Assembly (NCBI RefSeq): GCF_001653515.1
Contig: NZ_LYOY01000029.1
Coordinates: 1,674,001 to 1,738,000, forward strand
Direction: 5' to 3'
From: Streptomyces sp. ERV7
GTDB lineage: Bacteria > Actinomycetota > Actinomycetes > Streptomycetales > Streptomycetaceae
Length of the DNA stretch: 64,000 bases
The notes below the pieces were generated by a model. It made no database searches and was not told the DNA's origin. It was given only the letters and a program-made list of their open reading frames with translations. Made by a program: the position numbers and the translations under genes. Of this stretch, positions 39,145 to 46,724 are shown in pieces (the first letter of the stretch is position 1; each line of letters starts with the position of its first letter).

Positions 39145-39510
39145 ATGGGCATCGAGGAATTCGGCGGCGGGCAGGGCGAGCACTCCGACGTACTGGTCGT
39201 GACGACGAACGACGTACCCGGATATCAGGTCCAGCACGTCATCGGAGAGGTCTTCGGTCTGACCGTGCGCTCGCGGCACCTCGGCAGCCAGATCGGCGCC
39301 GGACTGAAGTCCATGATCGGCGGCGAGCTGAAGGGGCTGACCAAGACCCTCGTGCAGACCCGCAACCAGGCGATGGAGCGGCTCGTCGAGCAGGCACGCG
39401 CGCGTGGGGCGAACGCCGTCCTCATGATGCGCTTCGACGTCACCGAGGCGGCCGACGTCGGGACGGAGGTCTGCGCGTACGGAACGGCCGTCGTGATCGC
39501 GAAGCTCTGA
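39145..39510 (+). CDS. YbjQ/UPF0145 family heavy-metal-binding-domain protein
   Basis: A 121-residue protein of the YbjQ (DUF74) family, which forms pentameric rings. Typical segments are VLVVTTNDVPGYQVQHVIGEVFGLTVRS and ALxRLVEQARARGANAVLMMRFDV. No biochemical role is established for the family. The ATG at 39145 follows AGGAGGTAGGCGCG. It is 18 bp ahead of the glutamate decarboxylase gene, so the two are probably one transcript. Confidence 0.86.
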   Translation: MGIEEFGGGQGEHSDVLVVTTNDVPGYQVQHVIGEVFGLTVRSRHLGSQIGAGLKSMIGGELKGLTKTLVQTRNQAMERLVEQARARGANAVLMMRFDVTEAADVGTEVCAYGTAVVIAKL

Positions 39511-39528
39511 GACGGGGGGGGACCGGCC

Positions 39529-40959
39529 ATGGCACTGCACCCGGGCGCCGACAAGAAGGCGCAGGAGCACGAGAAGCAGTACGGGCGCCTCGCCCTCAAC
39601 CCGTTCTACGGGGAGGCCGACCCGGTCGGCTCGATGACCTCGGCGCCGCCCCGGCACCGGCTGCCGGACCGGCCGCTGGCCCCCTCAACGGCGTACCAGC
39701 TCGTCCACGACGAGCTGATGCTGGACGGCAACTCCCGGCTCAACCTCGCCACCTTCGTCACCACCTGGATGGAGCCCCAGGCGGCGGTGCTGATGGCGGA
39801 GTGCCGGGACAAGAACATGATCGACAAGGACGAGTACCCGCGCACCGCCGAGCTGGAGCGGCGCTGTGTGGCGATGCTCGCGGACCTCTGGCACGCGCCC
39901 GACCCGGCCGGGGCGGTGGGCTGCTCGACGACGGGGTCGAGCGAGGCCTGCATGCTCGCCGGGATGGCCCTCAAGCGGCGCTGGGCGAAGCGGAACGCCG
40001 ACCGCTATCCGGGGCGGGACGCGGTGCCGAACCTGGTGATGGGCGTGAACGTCCAGGTCTGCTGGGAGAAGTTCTGCACCTTCTGGGAGGTCGAGGCGCG
40101 CCAGGTCCCGATGGAAGGCGACCGCTTCCACCTCGACCCGCAGGCGGCGGCCGAGCTGTGCGACGAGAACACGATCGGCGTGGTGGGGGTCCTCGGCTCG
40201 ACCTTCGACGGATCGTACGAGCCGATCGCGGAACTCTGCGCGGCGCTCGACGCGTTGCAGGAGCGTACGGGTCTTGACGTGCCGGTCCATGTGGACGGCG
40301 CCTCGGGGGCGATGGTGGCGCCCTTCCTGGACGAGGACCTGGTGTGGGACTTCCGGCTGCCCAGGGTCGCGTCGATCAACACCTCCGGGCACAAGTACGG
40401 CCTGGTGTACCCGGGCGTGGGGTGGGCGCTGTGGCGCTCGGCGCAGGAGCTCCCGGAGGAGCTGGTCTTCCGGGTGAACTACCTGGGTGGCGACATGCCC
40501 ACCTTCGCGCTGAACTTCTCCCGGCCGGGGGCGCAGGTGGTGGCGCAGTACTACACGTTCCTGCGGCTGGGGCGGGAGGGCTTCCGCGCGGTGCAGCAGA
40601 CCACCCGGGACGTGGCGCGGGCGCTCGCCGAGCACATCGAGGCGCTCGGCGACTTCCGGCTGCTCACGCGCGGGAACGAGCTGCCGGTGTTCGCGTTCAC
40701 GACCGCGCCGGAGGTGGAGCGCTTCGACGTGTTCGACGTGTCGCGGCGGCTGCGGGAGCGGGGCTGGCTGGTCCCGGCGTACACGTTCCCGCCGCGGCGC
40801 GAGGACCTGTCCGTGCTGCGGGTGGTGTGCCGCAACGGGTTCTCCTCGGATCTGGCGGCGATGCTGGTGGAGGACCTGGGACGGCTCCTGCCGGAGCTGC
40901 GGCGTCAGCCGGGCCCGCTGGGGCGGGACGAGTCGGAGGCCACGGCCTTCCACCACTAG
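39529..40959 (+). CDS. gadB: Glutamate decarboxylase
   Basis: A 476-residue PLP enzyme converting glutamate to GABA with proton uptake. Family motifs: PLP contacts GCSTTGSSEACMLAGMALKRRW, VHVDGASGAMVAPFLD, the Schiff-base lysine in SINTSGHKYGLVYPG, and FxLxFSRPGAQVVAQYY. The C-terminus ends DESEATAFHH, similar to the His-containing autoinhibitory tail of bacterial GadB. Preceded by the ybjQ-like gene. No antiporter gene is adjacent, so an acid-resistance pair is not complete here. Confidence 0.94.
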   Translation: MALHPGADKKAQEHEKQYGRLALNPFYGEADPVGSMTSAPPRHRLPDRPLAPSTAYQLVHDELMLDGNSRLNLATFVTTWMEPQAAVLMAECRDKNMIDKDEYPRTAELERRCVAMLADLWHAPDPAGAVGCSTTGSSEACMLAGMALKRRWAKRNADRYPGRDAVPNLVMGVNVQVCWEKFCTFWEVEARQVPMEGDRFHLDPQAAAELCDENTIGVVGVLGSTFDGSYEPIAELCAALDALQERTGLDVPVHVDGASGAMVAPFLDEDLVWDFRLPRVASINTSGHKYGLVYPGVGWALWRSAQELPEELVFRVNYLGGDMPTFALNFSRPGAQVVAQYYTFLRLGREGFRAVQQTTRDVARALAEHIEALGDFRLLTRGNELPVFAFTTAPEVERFDVFDVSRRLRERGWLVPAYTFPPRREDLSVLRVVCRNGFSSDLAAMLVEDLGRLLPELRRQPGPLGRDESEATAFHH

Positions 40960-41031
40960 GGGACTGCGTGGGGCGCCAGGGGGCTCCGTGGGATGACGTG
41001 TTCGACTGCGGATCGTGCGTGGTTGCCCGCG

Positions 41032-41085
41032 CCCACGCGGCGGAGCCGCACCTGGCACCGCCCCGCGCCCCTATGGGGCGCTCTC
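41032..41085. repeat. Dispersed CCCACGCGGCGGAGCCGC element
   Basis: The 18-bp CCCACGCGGCGGAGCCGC at 41032-41049 is identical to 38143-38160, and is followed by CCCCGCGCCCCTATGGGGCG. It is preceded at 41001 by TTCGACTGCGG, as at 9.0 kb. It lies between the convergent gadB and padR-like genes. Confidence 0.75.
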
Positions 41086-41673
41086 GTCCGCCAGTACCCC
41101 CACGAACGGCTCCCCCTCGCCCCTGAACGTGTACGCGCCGGACTCGATCCTGGTGATCAGGCCGCCCGTCCACGCCGCCTCCGCGTCCGCCGAGTGGACC
41201 CACATGTTCATGATCTCGCCGATGTGGCCGAGCGACTCGGGGCCCTCCTCGGGGGTGTAGTACTCCGTCACCCGGGTCCGCCAGCCCGCCAGCCGCTCCA
41301 GGCGGTCGCGCAGCAGCGCCACCACCTCCGTGCGCGGCAGGTCGACCATGAAGCCGATCGCCGCCGAGAGCATGTCCATCTTCTGGTCGTACGAGGTCAG
41401 CGCCGCGCGCAGCAGCTTCAGATACTCCTCGCGGCCCGCGTCCGTCAGCTCGTACTCGGTGCGCGGCGGGCCGCCCGCCGTACTCGGCGCGATCTCGTGG
41501 GCGTGCAGCACGCCCTCCTTCGCCATCTGTTTGAGGGCGTGGTAGATCGAGCCGGGCTTGGCGTTGGACCACTCGTGGGCGCCCCAGTACTCCAGGTCGT
41601 TGCGGACCTGGTAGCCGTGCGCCCGGCCGTGCTGGCGGATCGCGCCGAGGACGAGGAGTCGGATCGCTGACAT
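41071..41673 (-). CDS. PadR-family transcriptional regulator
   Basis: A 200-residue winged-helix regulator: AIRLLVLGAIRQHGRAHGYQVRNDLEYWG, the PadR recognition segment WSNAKPGSIYHALKQMAKEGVL, and wing GGPPRTEYELTDAGREEYLKLL, followed by a helical C-terminal dimerisation domain. Start ATG 41673. It is 50 bp downstream of the aldehyde dehydrogenase on the same strand. PadR proteins often sense phenolic compounds; a link with the aromatic-type aldehyde dehydrogenase is possible but unproven. Confidence 0.9.
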   Translation of the reverse strand: MSAIRLLVLGAIRQHGRAHGYQVRNDLEYWGAHEWSNAKPGSIYHALKQMAKEGVLHAHEIAPSTAGGPPRTEYELTDAGREEYLKLLRAALTSYDQKMDMLSAAIGFMVDLPRTEVVALLRDRLERLAGWRTRVTEYYTPEEGPESLGHIGEIMNMWVHSADAEAAWTGGLITRIESGAYTFRGEGEPFVGVLADESAP

Positions 41674-41723
41674 GCGCGTCAGCCTATGACCTCGACCGTT
41701 CGCGAGAGCAACCAGCTGGTCGC

Positions 41724-43181
41724 TCAGAACGGGAACAGGCTCCTCCCGTGCTGCACGGAGATCCACTTCTGGGTGGTGAACGCCTCGATCGTCGAGTCGC
41801 CGTTCAGCCGCCCGAGCCCGGAGTACTTCTCGCCGCCGAACGAGACCAGCGGCTCGTCCTGGATGGTCGAGTCGTTGACGTGGATCATCCCGGTGACGAT
41901 CCGCTTGGCGAACCGCACACCCCGCTCCACGTTGGCGGTGTGGACGGCGCCGCTCAGTCCGTAGGGGCTGTCGTTGGCCATCCGTACCGCCTCCTCCTCA
42001 CCGTCGAAGGAGAGCAGCAGCACCACCGGGCCGAAGATCTCCTGCCGCAGCAGCGGGGAGTCCTCCGGCAGCCCGGTCAGGACGGTCGGCTCGACCAGGC
42101 TGCCGCGCGTACGGCCCCGTACCAGCGCGGTGGCGCCCTCGGCGAGGGCCTGGTCGACCAGCGAAGTGAGCGCGTCCGCCTGGAAGTTGTTGATGACCGG
42201 GCCGATGTCGGTGGCCGGGTCGGCCGGATCGCCGGTCTTGAGGGCGGCTACGCGCGCGCAGAACTTCTCGGTGAACTTCTGCTCGATACTCCGGTCCACC
42301 AGGACCCGGTTGGCGGCCATACAGACCTGGCCCTGGTACACGAAGCGGCTGAAGACCGCCGCCTCGACCGCGTAGTCGATGTCCGCGTCGTCCAGGACGA
42401 CCAGCGCGCTGTTGCCGCTCAGCTCCAGGATGGCCCGCTTGAAGTGGCTGCCCGCGACAGCGGCCACATGGCGGCCGGTGCGGTCGGAGCCCGCGAACGA
42501 GATCACCTTGGGCACCGGGTGCTCTATCAGCGCGTCGCCTATCTCGGCGATATCGGTGACCAGCACGTTCAGCAGCCCGGCCGGCAGGCCCGCGTCCTCG
42601 AAGATCTTGGCGATCAGGCCGCCGCCGACCACCGGCGCGTTCTGGTTCGGCTTGATGACGACGGCGTTGCCGAGCGCGAGGGCCGGCGCGACCGACTTCA
42701 GGGTCACCAGGAAGGGGAAGTTGAAGGGGCTGATCACCCCGACCACGCCGACCGGCAGCCGGTAGACGCGGTTCTCCTTGCCGTCGACGGGCGAGGGCAG
42801 GATCCGGCCCTCCGGCCGCACTGCCAGCTGTATCGCCTCGCGCAGGAACTCCTTGGCGAGGTGCACCTCGTACCCGGCCTTGAGGCGGGTGCCGCCCAGC
42901 TCGGTGACGATCGCCTCGATGATCTCCGGTTCGCGCTCCTCGGTGATCCGCAGCGCGCGCTCGAAGACCAGTCTTCGGCTGTACGGGTTGGTCTCACCCC
43001 AGCCGATCTGGGCGCGCTCGGCCGCGCGATAGGCCTCGTCGACCTCGTCCACCGTGGCGACCGTGATGGCGGCGAGCTTCTCCCCGTTGTACGGATCGAA
43101 GTCGATGATGTCCCACGACCCGCTGCCGGTGCGCCACTCGCCGTCGATGTACTGGTGGGCCAGGTCGGTGAAGAAGGACAT
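41724..43181 (-). CDS. Aldehyde dehydrogenase (benzaldehyde/vanillin-type)
   Basis: A 485-residue NAD(P)-dependent aldehyde dehydrogenase. The cofactor region VVGVISPFNFPFLVTLKSVAPAL (split here as contiguous motif), general base Glu in AILELSGNSALVVLDDAD and catalytic Cys in RFVYQGQVCMAANR are all present, with EIFGPVVLLLSFDGE near the end. The DIIDFDPYNGEKLAAI start fits the benzaldehyde/vanillin dehydrogenase branch. ATG 43181. An XRE regulator lies upstream and a PadR regulator downstream, both on the same strand. Confidence 0.9.
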   Translation of the reverse strand: MSFFTDLAHQYIDGEWRTGSGSWDIIDFDPYNGEKLAAITVATVDEVDEAYRAAERAQIGWGETNPYSRRLVFERALRITEEREPEIIEAIVTELGGTRLKAGYEVHLAKEFLREAIQLAVRPEGRILPSPVDGKENRVYRLPVGVVGVISPFNFPFLVTLKSVAPALALGNAVVIKPNQNAPVVGGGLIAKIFEDAGLPAGLLNVLVTDIAEIGDALIEHPVPKVISFAGSDRTGRHVAAVAGSHFKRAILELSGNSALVVLDDADIDYAVEAAVFSRFVYQGQVCMAANRVLVDRSIEQKFTEKFCARVAALKTGDPADPATDIGPVINNFQADALTSLVDQALAEGATALVRGRTRGSLVEPTVLTGLPEDSPLLRQEIFGPVVLLLSFDGEEEAVRMANDSPYGLSGAVHTANVERGVRFAKRIVTGMIHVNDSTIQDEPLVSFGGEKYSGLGRLNGDSTIEAFTTQKWISVQHGRSLFPF

Positions 43182-43303
43182 GCCATCCCTTACTGCTGCC
43201 ACTGCGCCGCCACCGTGTCCGTCGCGAACGTGTTCGTCGTCGCGTCCACTGTGTCCCCCGCTTCTGGTACACAACCCTGATGTGACGTCATCGTACTGAC
43301 GTA

Positions 43304-44167
43304 TCAGATGAGTTGGAGTAGTCCACGGAGAAGATCGCGGCTCTCCTCCGGTCCCGGACTGTCCTTCTGGAGCCGCTCCATCGCCCGGTCGTACTGGGCG
43401 ACCTCCTCCGGCTTGTCCAGATAGAGGGAGCTGGTGAGCTGTTCCAGATACACGATGTCGGAGAGGTCGGACTCCGGGAAGCGCAGCAAGGTGAACGCCC
43501 CGCTCTCGCCCGCATGCCCGCCGAAGCTGAACGGCATCACCTGGAGGGTCACGTTCGGCTGCTCGGACACCTCGATGAGGTGCTTCAACTGGCCGCGCAT
43601 CACATCCCGTTCGCCGTACGGGCGGCGCAGTGCCGCCTCGTCCAGGACGGCGTGGAACCTCGGGGCGCGCTCGGAGACGAGGGCCTTCTGGCGCTCCAGG
43701 CGCAGCGCCACCCGGCGGTCGACCTCCGCGTTCGACCCGTTGGGCATACCGCGCCGGACGACCGCGTGGGCGTACGCCTCGGTCTGCAACAGGCCGTGGA
43801 CGAACTGCACTTCGTAGATCCGGATGAGCGAGGCCGCGCCCTCCAGACCGATGTACGTCTGGAACCAGCCGGGCAGCACATCGCCGTAACTGTGCCACCA
43901 GCCCGCGATGTTGGCCTCTTTCGCGAGCCCCAGGAGCGACGCGCGCTCGGCGTCGTCGGTGACCCCGTAGAGCGTCAGCAGGTCTTCGACATCCCTTGCC
44001 TTGAAGCTCACCCGCCCCAACTCCATACGACTGATCTTCGACTCCGACGCCCTGATCGAATACCCGGCGGCCTCACGGGTAATGCCCCGGGACTCGCGCA
44101 GGCGCCTGAGCTGTGAGCCCAGCAGAATGCGCCGGACCACCGACCCGCTCGACTCTCCTGCGGTCAC
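43304..44167 (-). CDS. XRE-type helix-turn-helix regulator with DUF5753 (WhiJ-like)
   Basis: A 287-residue protein: N-terminal XRE domain LGSQLRRLRESRGITREAAGYSIRASESKISRMELGR, then the DUF5753 sensor domain (WFQTYIGLEGAASLIRIYEVQFV, HAVVRRGMPNGS, LRFPESDLSDIVYLEQLTSSLYLD). These proteins are numerous in Streptomyces and work with DUF397 and ATPase partners in development (whiJ, abaA loci). The GTG at 44167 (MTAGESSGS) has GGAGGGA upstream. Divergent ATPase at 44479 and DUF397 gene at 45306 complete the set. Confidence 0.9.
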   Translation of the reverse strand: MTAGESSGSVVRRILLGSQLRRLRESRGITREAAGYSIRASESKISRMELGRVSFKARDVEDLLTLYGVTDDAERASLLGLAKEANIAGWWHSYGDVLPGWFQTYIGLEGAASLIRIYEVQFVHGLLQTEAYAHAVVRRGMPNGSNAEVDRRVALRLERQKALVSERAPRFHAVLDEAALRRPYGERDVMRGQLKHLIEVSEQPNVTLQVMPFSFGGHAGESGAFTLLRFPESDLSDIVYLEQLTSSLYLDKPEEVAQYDRAMERLQKDSPGPEESRDLLRGLLQLI

Positions 44168-44478
44168 TTCGCTGTCCCTCCCCAACCGACGGTGCACGGC
44201 AGTCTGCCACCAAAACGCTTCACCCCGTACTCAATCGATTACGGAAATGGTCAAGCTCCGAAATCGGCCTCGGGAAGAAATGAGCAACAATCACCACGGG
44301 GTTGGACAGGTCTGGCACGTGCACGTGCATCTGCCCTTGCATCAGGAGCGGGCATTCGGAACCATGGTCCCCGCGCACCTGCGTGCTCGTCTTGTGTCCT
44401 GCTGTGCCTAGCGTGATGTTCTGCTGTACGCCACGTTCGCCTGTACCGCCACGGCCGCGAATCCCGGGAGTGCCTCGC
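44168..44478. promoter_or_regulatory. Divergent promoter region with palindrome TGCACGTGCA
   Basis: The 311-bp gap between the XRE gene and the ATPase gene holds TGCACGTGCA at 44320-44329, inside GGCACGTGCACGTGCAT. The same 10-bp palindrome recurs at 45418-45427 upstream of the DUF397 gene. A 43-codon frame from 44280 exists but lacks spacing to a ribosome site and is not called. Confidence 0.55.
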
Positions 44479-44982
44479 ATGGGGACGAATGGATCGACCA
44501 TGCTGGAGCCGTTGGAGCCTTTAAGGCAGGCCCTCCCGCCCATCGACCCGTCCGCCGTGGCCAGTTCCGCTTCGTGCGCGCTGCCCGCCCGCTATGAAGC
44601 CGTGCGCGGGGCCAGACAGTTCACCAAGAAGACCCTCGGCCAGTGGGACCTCTCGGAGCGCTTCGACGAAGTGGCCCTGGTCGTCTCGGAGCTCGTCACC
44701 AACGCCCTGCGCCACGCGCTGCCCGCCGACACCGCCCGCGAGTCCGACGCGCCGCCCGTGCGGCTGCATCTGATGCGCTGGACCAGCCGGCTGGTGTGCG
44801 CGGTGCGCGACCCCAGCGTGGACAGCCCGTCCTCGCCCGGCTCCGACGACTGCGACGCCGAGTCGGGGCGCGGCCTGTTCCTGGTGGACTCGTTCAGCGA
44901 CTCCTGGGGCTGGCACCCGCTCACCGGCACGCTGAGCGGCAAAGTGGTCTGGGCCTTGTTCCGCCTCCAGCCGGCCGACTGA
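44479..44982 (+). CDS. ATP-binding (HATPase_c, anti-sigma/RsbW-like) regulatory protein
   Basis: A 167-residue GHKL ATPase domain alone: N-box VALVVSELVTNALRHALP, DxGxG-type RGLFLVDSFSDSWGWHP. The opening CALPARYEAVRGARQFTKKTLGQWDL is typical of Streptomyces RsbW-like proteins that act as kinases or anti-sigma switches, many beside XRE and DUF397 genes. ATG 44479 is taken because the family begins MGTNGSTMLEP. Closed by a hairpin shared with DUF397. Confidence 0.87.
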   Translation: MGTNGSTMLEPLEPLRQALPPIDPSAVASSASCALPARYEAVRGARQFTKKTLGQWDLSERFDEVALVVSELVTNALRHALPADTARESDAPPVRLHLMRWTSRLVCAVRDPSVDSPSSPGSDDCDAESGRGLFLVDSFSDSWGWHPLTGTLSGKVVWALFRLQPAD

Positions 44983-45012
44983 GACCGGCGCTTCCCCCCC
45001 CGTACGGCATGA

Positions 45013-45032
45013 GGGCCCCCATGTGGGGGCCC
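45013..45032. terminator. Hairpin between convergent ATPase and DUF397 genes
   Basis: GGGCCCCC-ATGT-GGGGGCCC forms a perfect 8-bp stem between two convergent stop codons. Confidence 0.75.
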
Positions 45033-45087
45033 GTTCGCATGTCGGGGCCCGATCGGGCGGCGGGCGTCGGCGCGATACGGAGCCTGA

Positions 45088-45306
45088 TCAGTCGGTGATC
45101 AGGTGGTCGAACTCGCCGTCCTTGATGCCGAGGAGCATCGCCTCGATCTCCGCGCGCGTGTAGACCAGCGCGGGTCCGTCGGGAAACGTCGAGTTGCGGA
45201 CGGCAACCCTTCCACCCGGCAGTCTGGCGAACTCCACACAGGTTCCCTGGGAGTTGCTGTGCCGGCTCTTCTGCCAGACGACACCCTGAAGCTCTGTTGC
45301 CGCCAT
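45088..45306 (-). CDS. DUF397 small regulatory protein
   Basis: A 72-residue protein with the DUF397 signature: VVWQKSRHSNSQGTCVEFARLPGG then VAVRNSTFPDGPALVYTRAEIEAML. Such proteins bind and tune the DUF5753 XRE regulator encoded nearby; the pairing is established for Streptomyces families such as the whiJ group. ATG 45306. The upstream region carries TGCACGTGCA (45418-45427), matching the site between the XRE and ATPase genes. Confidence 0.9.
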   Translation of the reverse strand: MAATELQGVVWQKSRHSNSQGTCVEFARLPGGRVAVRNSTFPDGPALVYTRAEIEAMLLGIKDGEFDHLITD

Positions 45307-45417
45307 GCCGTTGTACGCGTGGTGCAAGGTCGCTCCCGGGGGATGTGCAGGCGTGCATCTGTGAAAGGTCAACTGCCCCGGATCATAGCCGTGTTCATGT
45401 GCGCCTGCATGAGCATA

Positions 45418-45427
45418 TGCACGTGCA
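45418..45427. promoter_or_regulatory. Second TGCACGTGCA palindrome upstream of DUF397 gene
   Basis: Ten-base perfect palindrome TGCACGTGCA, 112 bp upstream of the DUF397 start. It is the same as 44320-44329 and lies in a TGCA-rich stretch (CCTGCATGAGCATATGCACG). A shared operator for the XRE regulator is likely but inferred. Confidence 0.5.
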
Positions 45428-45567
45428 CGCGCGGTACTCGGGCCGTTACAGGCATTCCACCGGGTTGGACTACTCGTCCACTGGGTATAGACGCGTCCCG
45501 CGCCCCCCTGGTTCACGCGCTGGTAGCTTGACGCGTCCGGAAACCGTCGACGCAAGGGGAATGCGCA

Positions 45568-46065
45568 GTGCGCAGGCATGTACGTACCGGGGCGGGCGCC
45601 GTGGCCCTCGCCTGTCTCGCCCTGGCCGGGTGCTCCAGCTCGGACGGCGGCGACAAGCCCAAGGACAAGAGCACCGGCGGCACCGGGCAGAGCGCGAGCC
45701 CCGGCGCGAGCGGCGGCTCCGGCAACGGGAGCAGCGGCGGCACGGTGGCCGCCAAGGACATCGCCGGAGCGTGGGCGGCCGTCCTGAAGGGCAGGCCCAC
45801 CGCCCTGGTGATCAGCGGTACGACGGTCGCGCTCGGCGGCGAACACACGTGCAGCGGCACGGTCAGCGACAACGGCATGGCGATGATCGAGCTGAAGTGC
45901 GCCGACGGCAACACCGACCGCGCGGCGGGCATGCCGTCGCTGAGTGCGGACCGCAAGAGCCTCACGGTGAAGTGGGAGGGCGGCACGACCGACACCTTCA
46001 CCAAGTCGGAGCTGGACGGAAAGCTGCCGACGGGCGTCCCGACGGCGGGACTGCCCACTCCCTGA
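45568..46065 (+). CDS. Putative secreted lipoprotein, small serine/glycine linker plus beta domain
   Basis: A 165-residue protein. Signal peptide with basic start MRRHVRTGAG and lipobox LALAGC (Cys22), then a Lys/Asp and Ser/Gly-rich linker to residue 60 and a compact C-terminal domain (DIAGAWAAVLKGRPTALVISG, GMAMIELKCADGNTDRAAG, VKWEGGTTDTFTKSELDG) that resembles small lipocalin-like or META-type folds. Function unknown. GTG 45568 with AAGGGGA upstream. Confidence 0.82.
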   Translation: MRRHVRTGAGAVALACLALAGCSSSDGGDKPKDKSTGGTGQSASPGASGGSGNGSSGGTVAAKDIAGAWAAVLKGRPTALVISGTTVALGGEHTCSGTVSDNGMAMIELKCADGNTDRAAGMPSLSADRKSLTVKWEGGTTDTFTKSELDGKLPTGVPTAGLPTP

Positions 46066-46096
46066 CCCGTGACCCGCCCCCAGAAGTGACTTCCCG

Positions 46097-46290
46097 TCAG
46101 GGACTTCCCTGGCGGGACGGCGCCCCGCCGTCCTTCACGGCCATCGGCGGGGCGGGCGAGGCGAGCGCCTCCGAGAGCTCCTCCAGGGTGTGGAGCAGCA
46201 GCCCCGCGCCTTTGCGTACGACCCGGTCGGAACGGTCGGGCGCCACCTCGCCGTCCCACGCGGCCAGCGCCTCCTCCACCTCGCCCCGTT
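46097..46290 (-). pseudogene. 3' remnant of an unidentified gene (joined head-to-head to a polymerase remnant)
   Basis: The reverse frame EVEEALAAWDGEVAPDRSD, VVRKGAGLLLHTLEELSEAL and ending KDGGAPSRQGSP has almost only G/C third positions and reads like a real helical C-terminus. Upstream of about 46290 the frame loses character. I do not recognise the family. It meets the plus-strand polymerase fragment at the same point, suggesting one deletion cut both genes. Confidence 0.35.
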
Positions 46291-46612
46291 CACCCCCGGA
46301 TACGCGTCCACCAACGCCCGCGCCCGGGGCCGCTTCACCCGCAACTTCGTCGTCCAGGGCAGCGCCGCCGACTGGGCCCTGCTGCTGCTCGCCGCCCTGC
46401 GACAGGAGCTCGCCACCGCCGGTATGCGGGCCGAGCTGGTCTTCTTCCAGCACGACGAGGTCATCGTGCACTGCCCCGAGGCCGAGGCCCCCCGGGTGGT
46501 GGAGGCGATCCGTACGGCGGGCGCGCTGGCCGGCCGGATCGCCTTCGGGGAGACCCCCGTGCGGTTCCCCTTCACGACGGCGGTGGTGGAGCGCTACTCG
46601 GAGGCGAAGTGA
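46190..46612 (+). pseudogene. C-terminal remnant of a family A DNA polymerase-like protein
   Basis: From about 46290 the frame reads YASTNARARGRFTRNFVVQG, AADWALLLLAALRQEL, LVFFQHDEVIVHCPEAEAPRVVEAI and ends FPFTTAVVERYSEAK. This is the last 110 or so residues of the bifunctional 3'-5' exonuclease/DNA polymerase found in Streptomyces, including motif C (QHDE). The exonuclease domain, fingers and motif A are absent, so it is non-functional. The ATG at 46190 and the first 33 codons do not belong to the family. Confidence 0.75.
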
Positions 46613-46682
46613 GGCGCCGCCCGGCGAGGTGCCCGAGGTGCCCCGCCGGGCCGAGCCGCCGCGCGGCCGGCAGAGCACAGCG

Positions 46683-46724
46683 GTCGGCGCGGTGGCTAGC
46701 GCAGTCGGTGCGGTGGCTAGCGCA
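46683..46724. repeat. 21-bp tandem repeat over the stop of the anti-sigma-like gene
   Basis: GTCGGCGCGGTGGCTAGCGC(A) at 46683-46703 is followed directly by the same unit with one change at 46704-46724. The TAG stop (46717-46719 on the reverse strand) lies in the second unit and has a copy in the first. Confidence 0.9.

Noticed and set aside
44280..44411. 43-codon His-rich frame between XRE and ATPase genes
   Set aside because: Ribosome-site spacing is too short and the frame spans the likely operator; no family features.
46190..46289. First 33 codons of the polymerase-remnant frame as real protein
   Set aside because: They do not match the polymerase family, and the opposite strand looks more coding.
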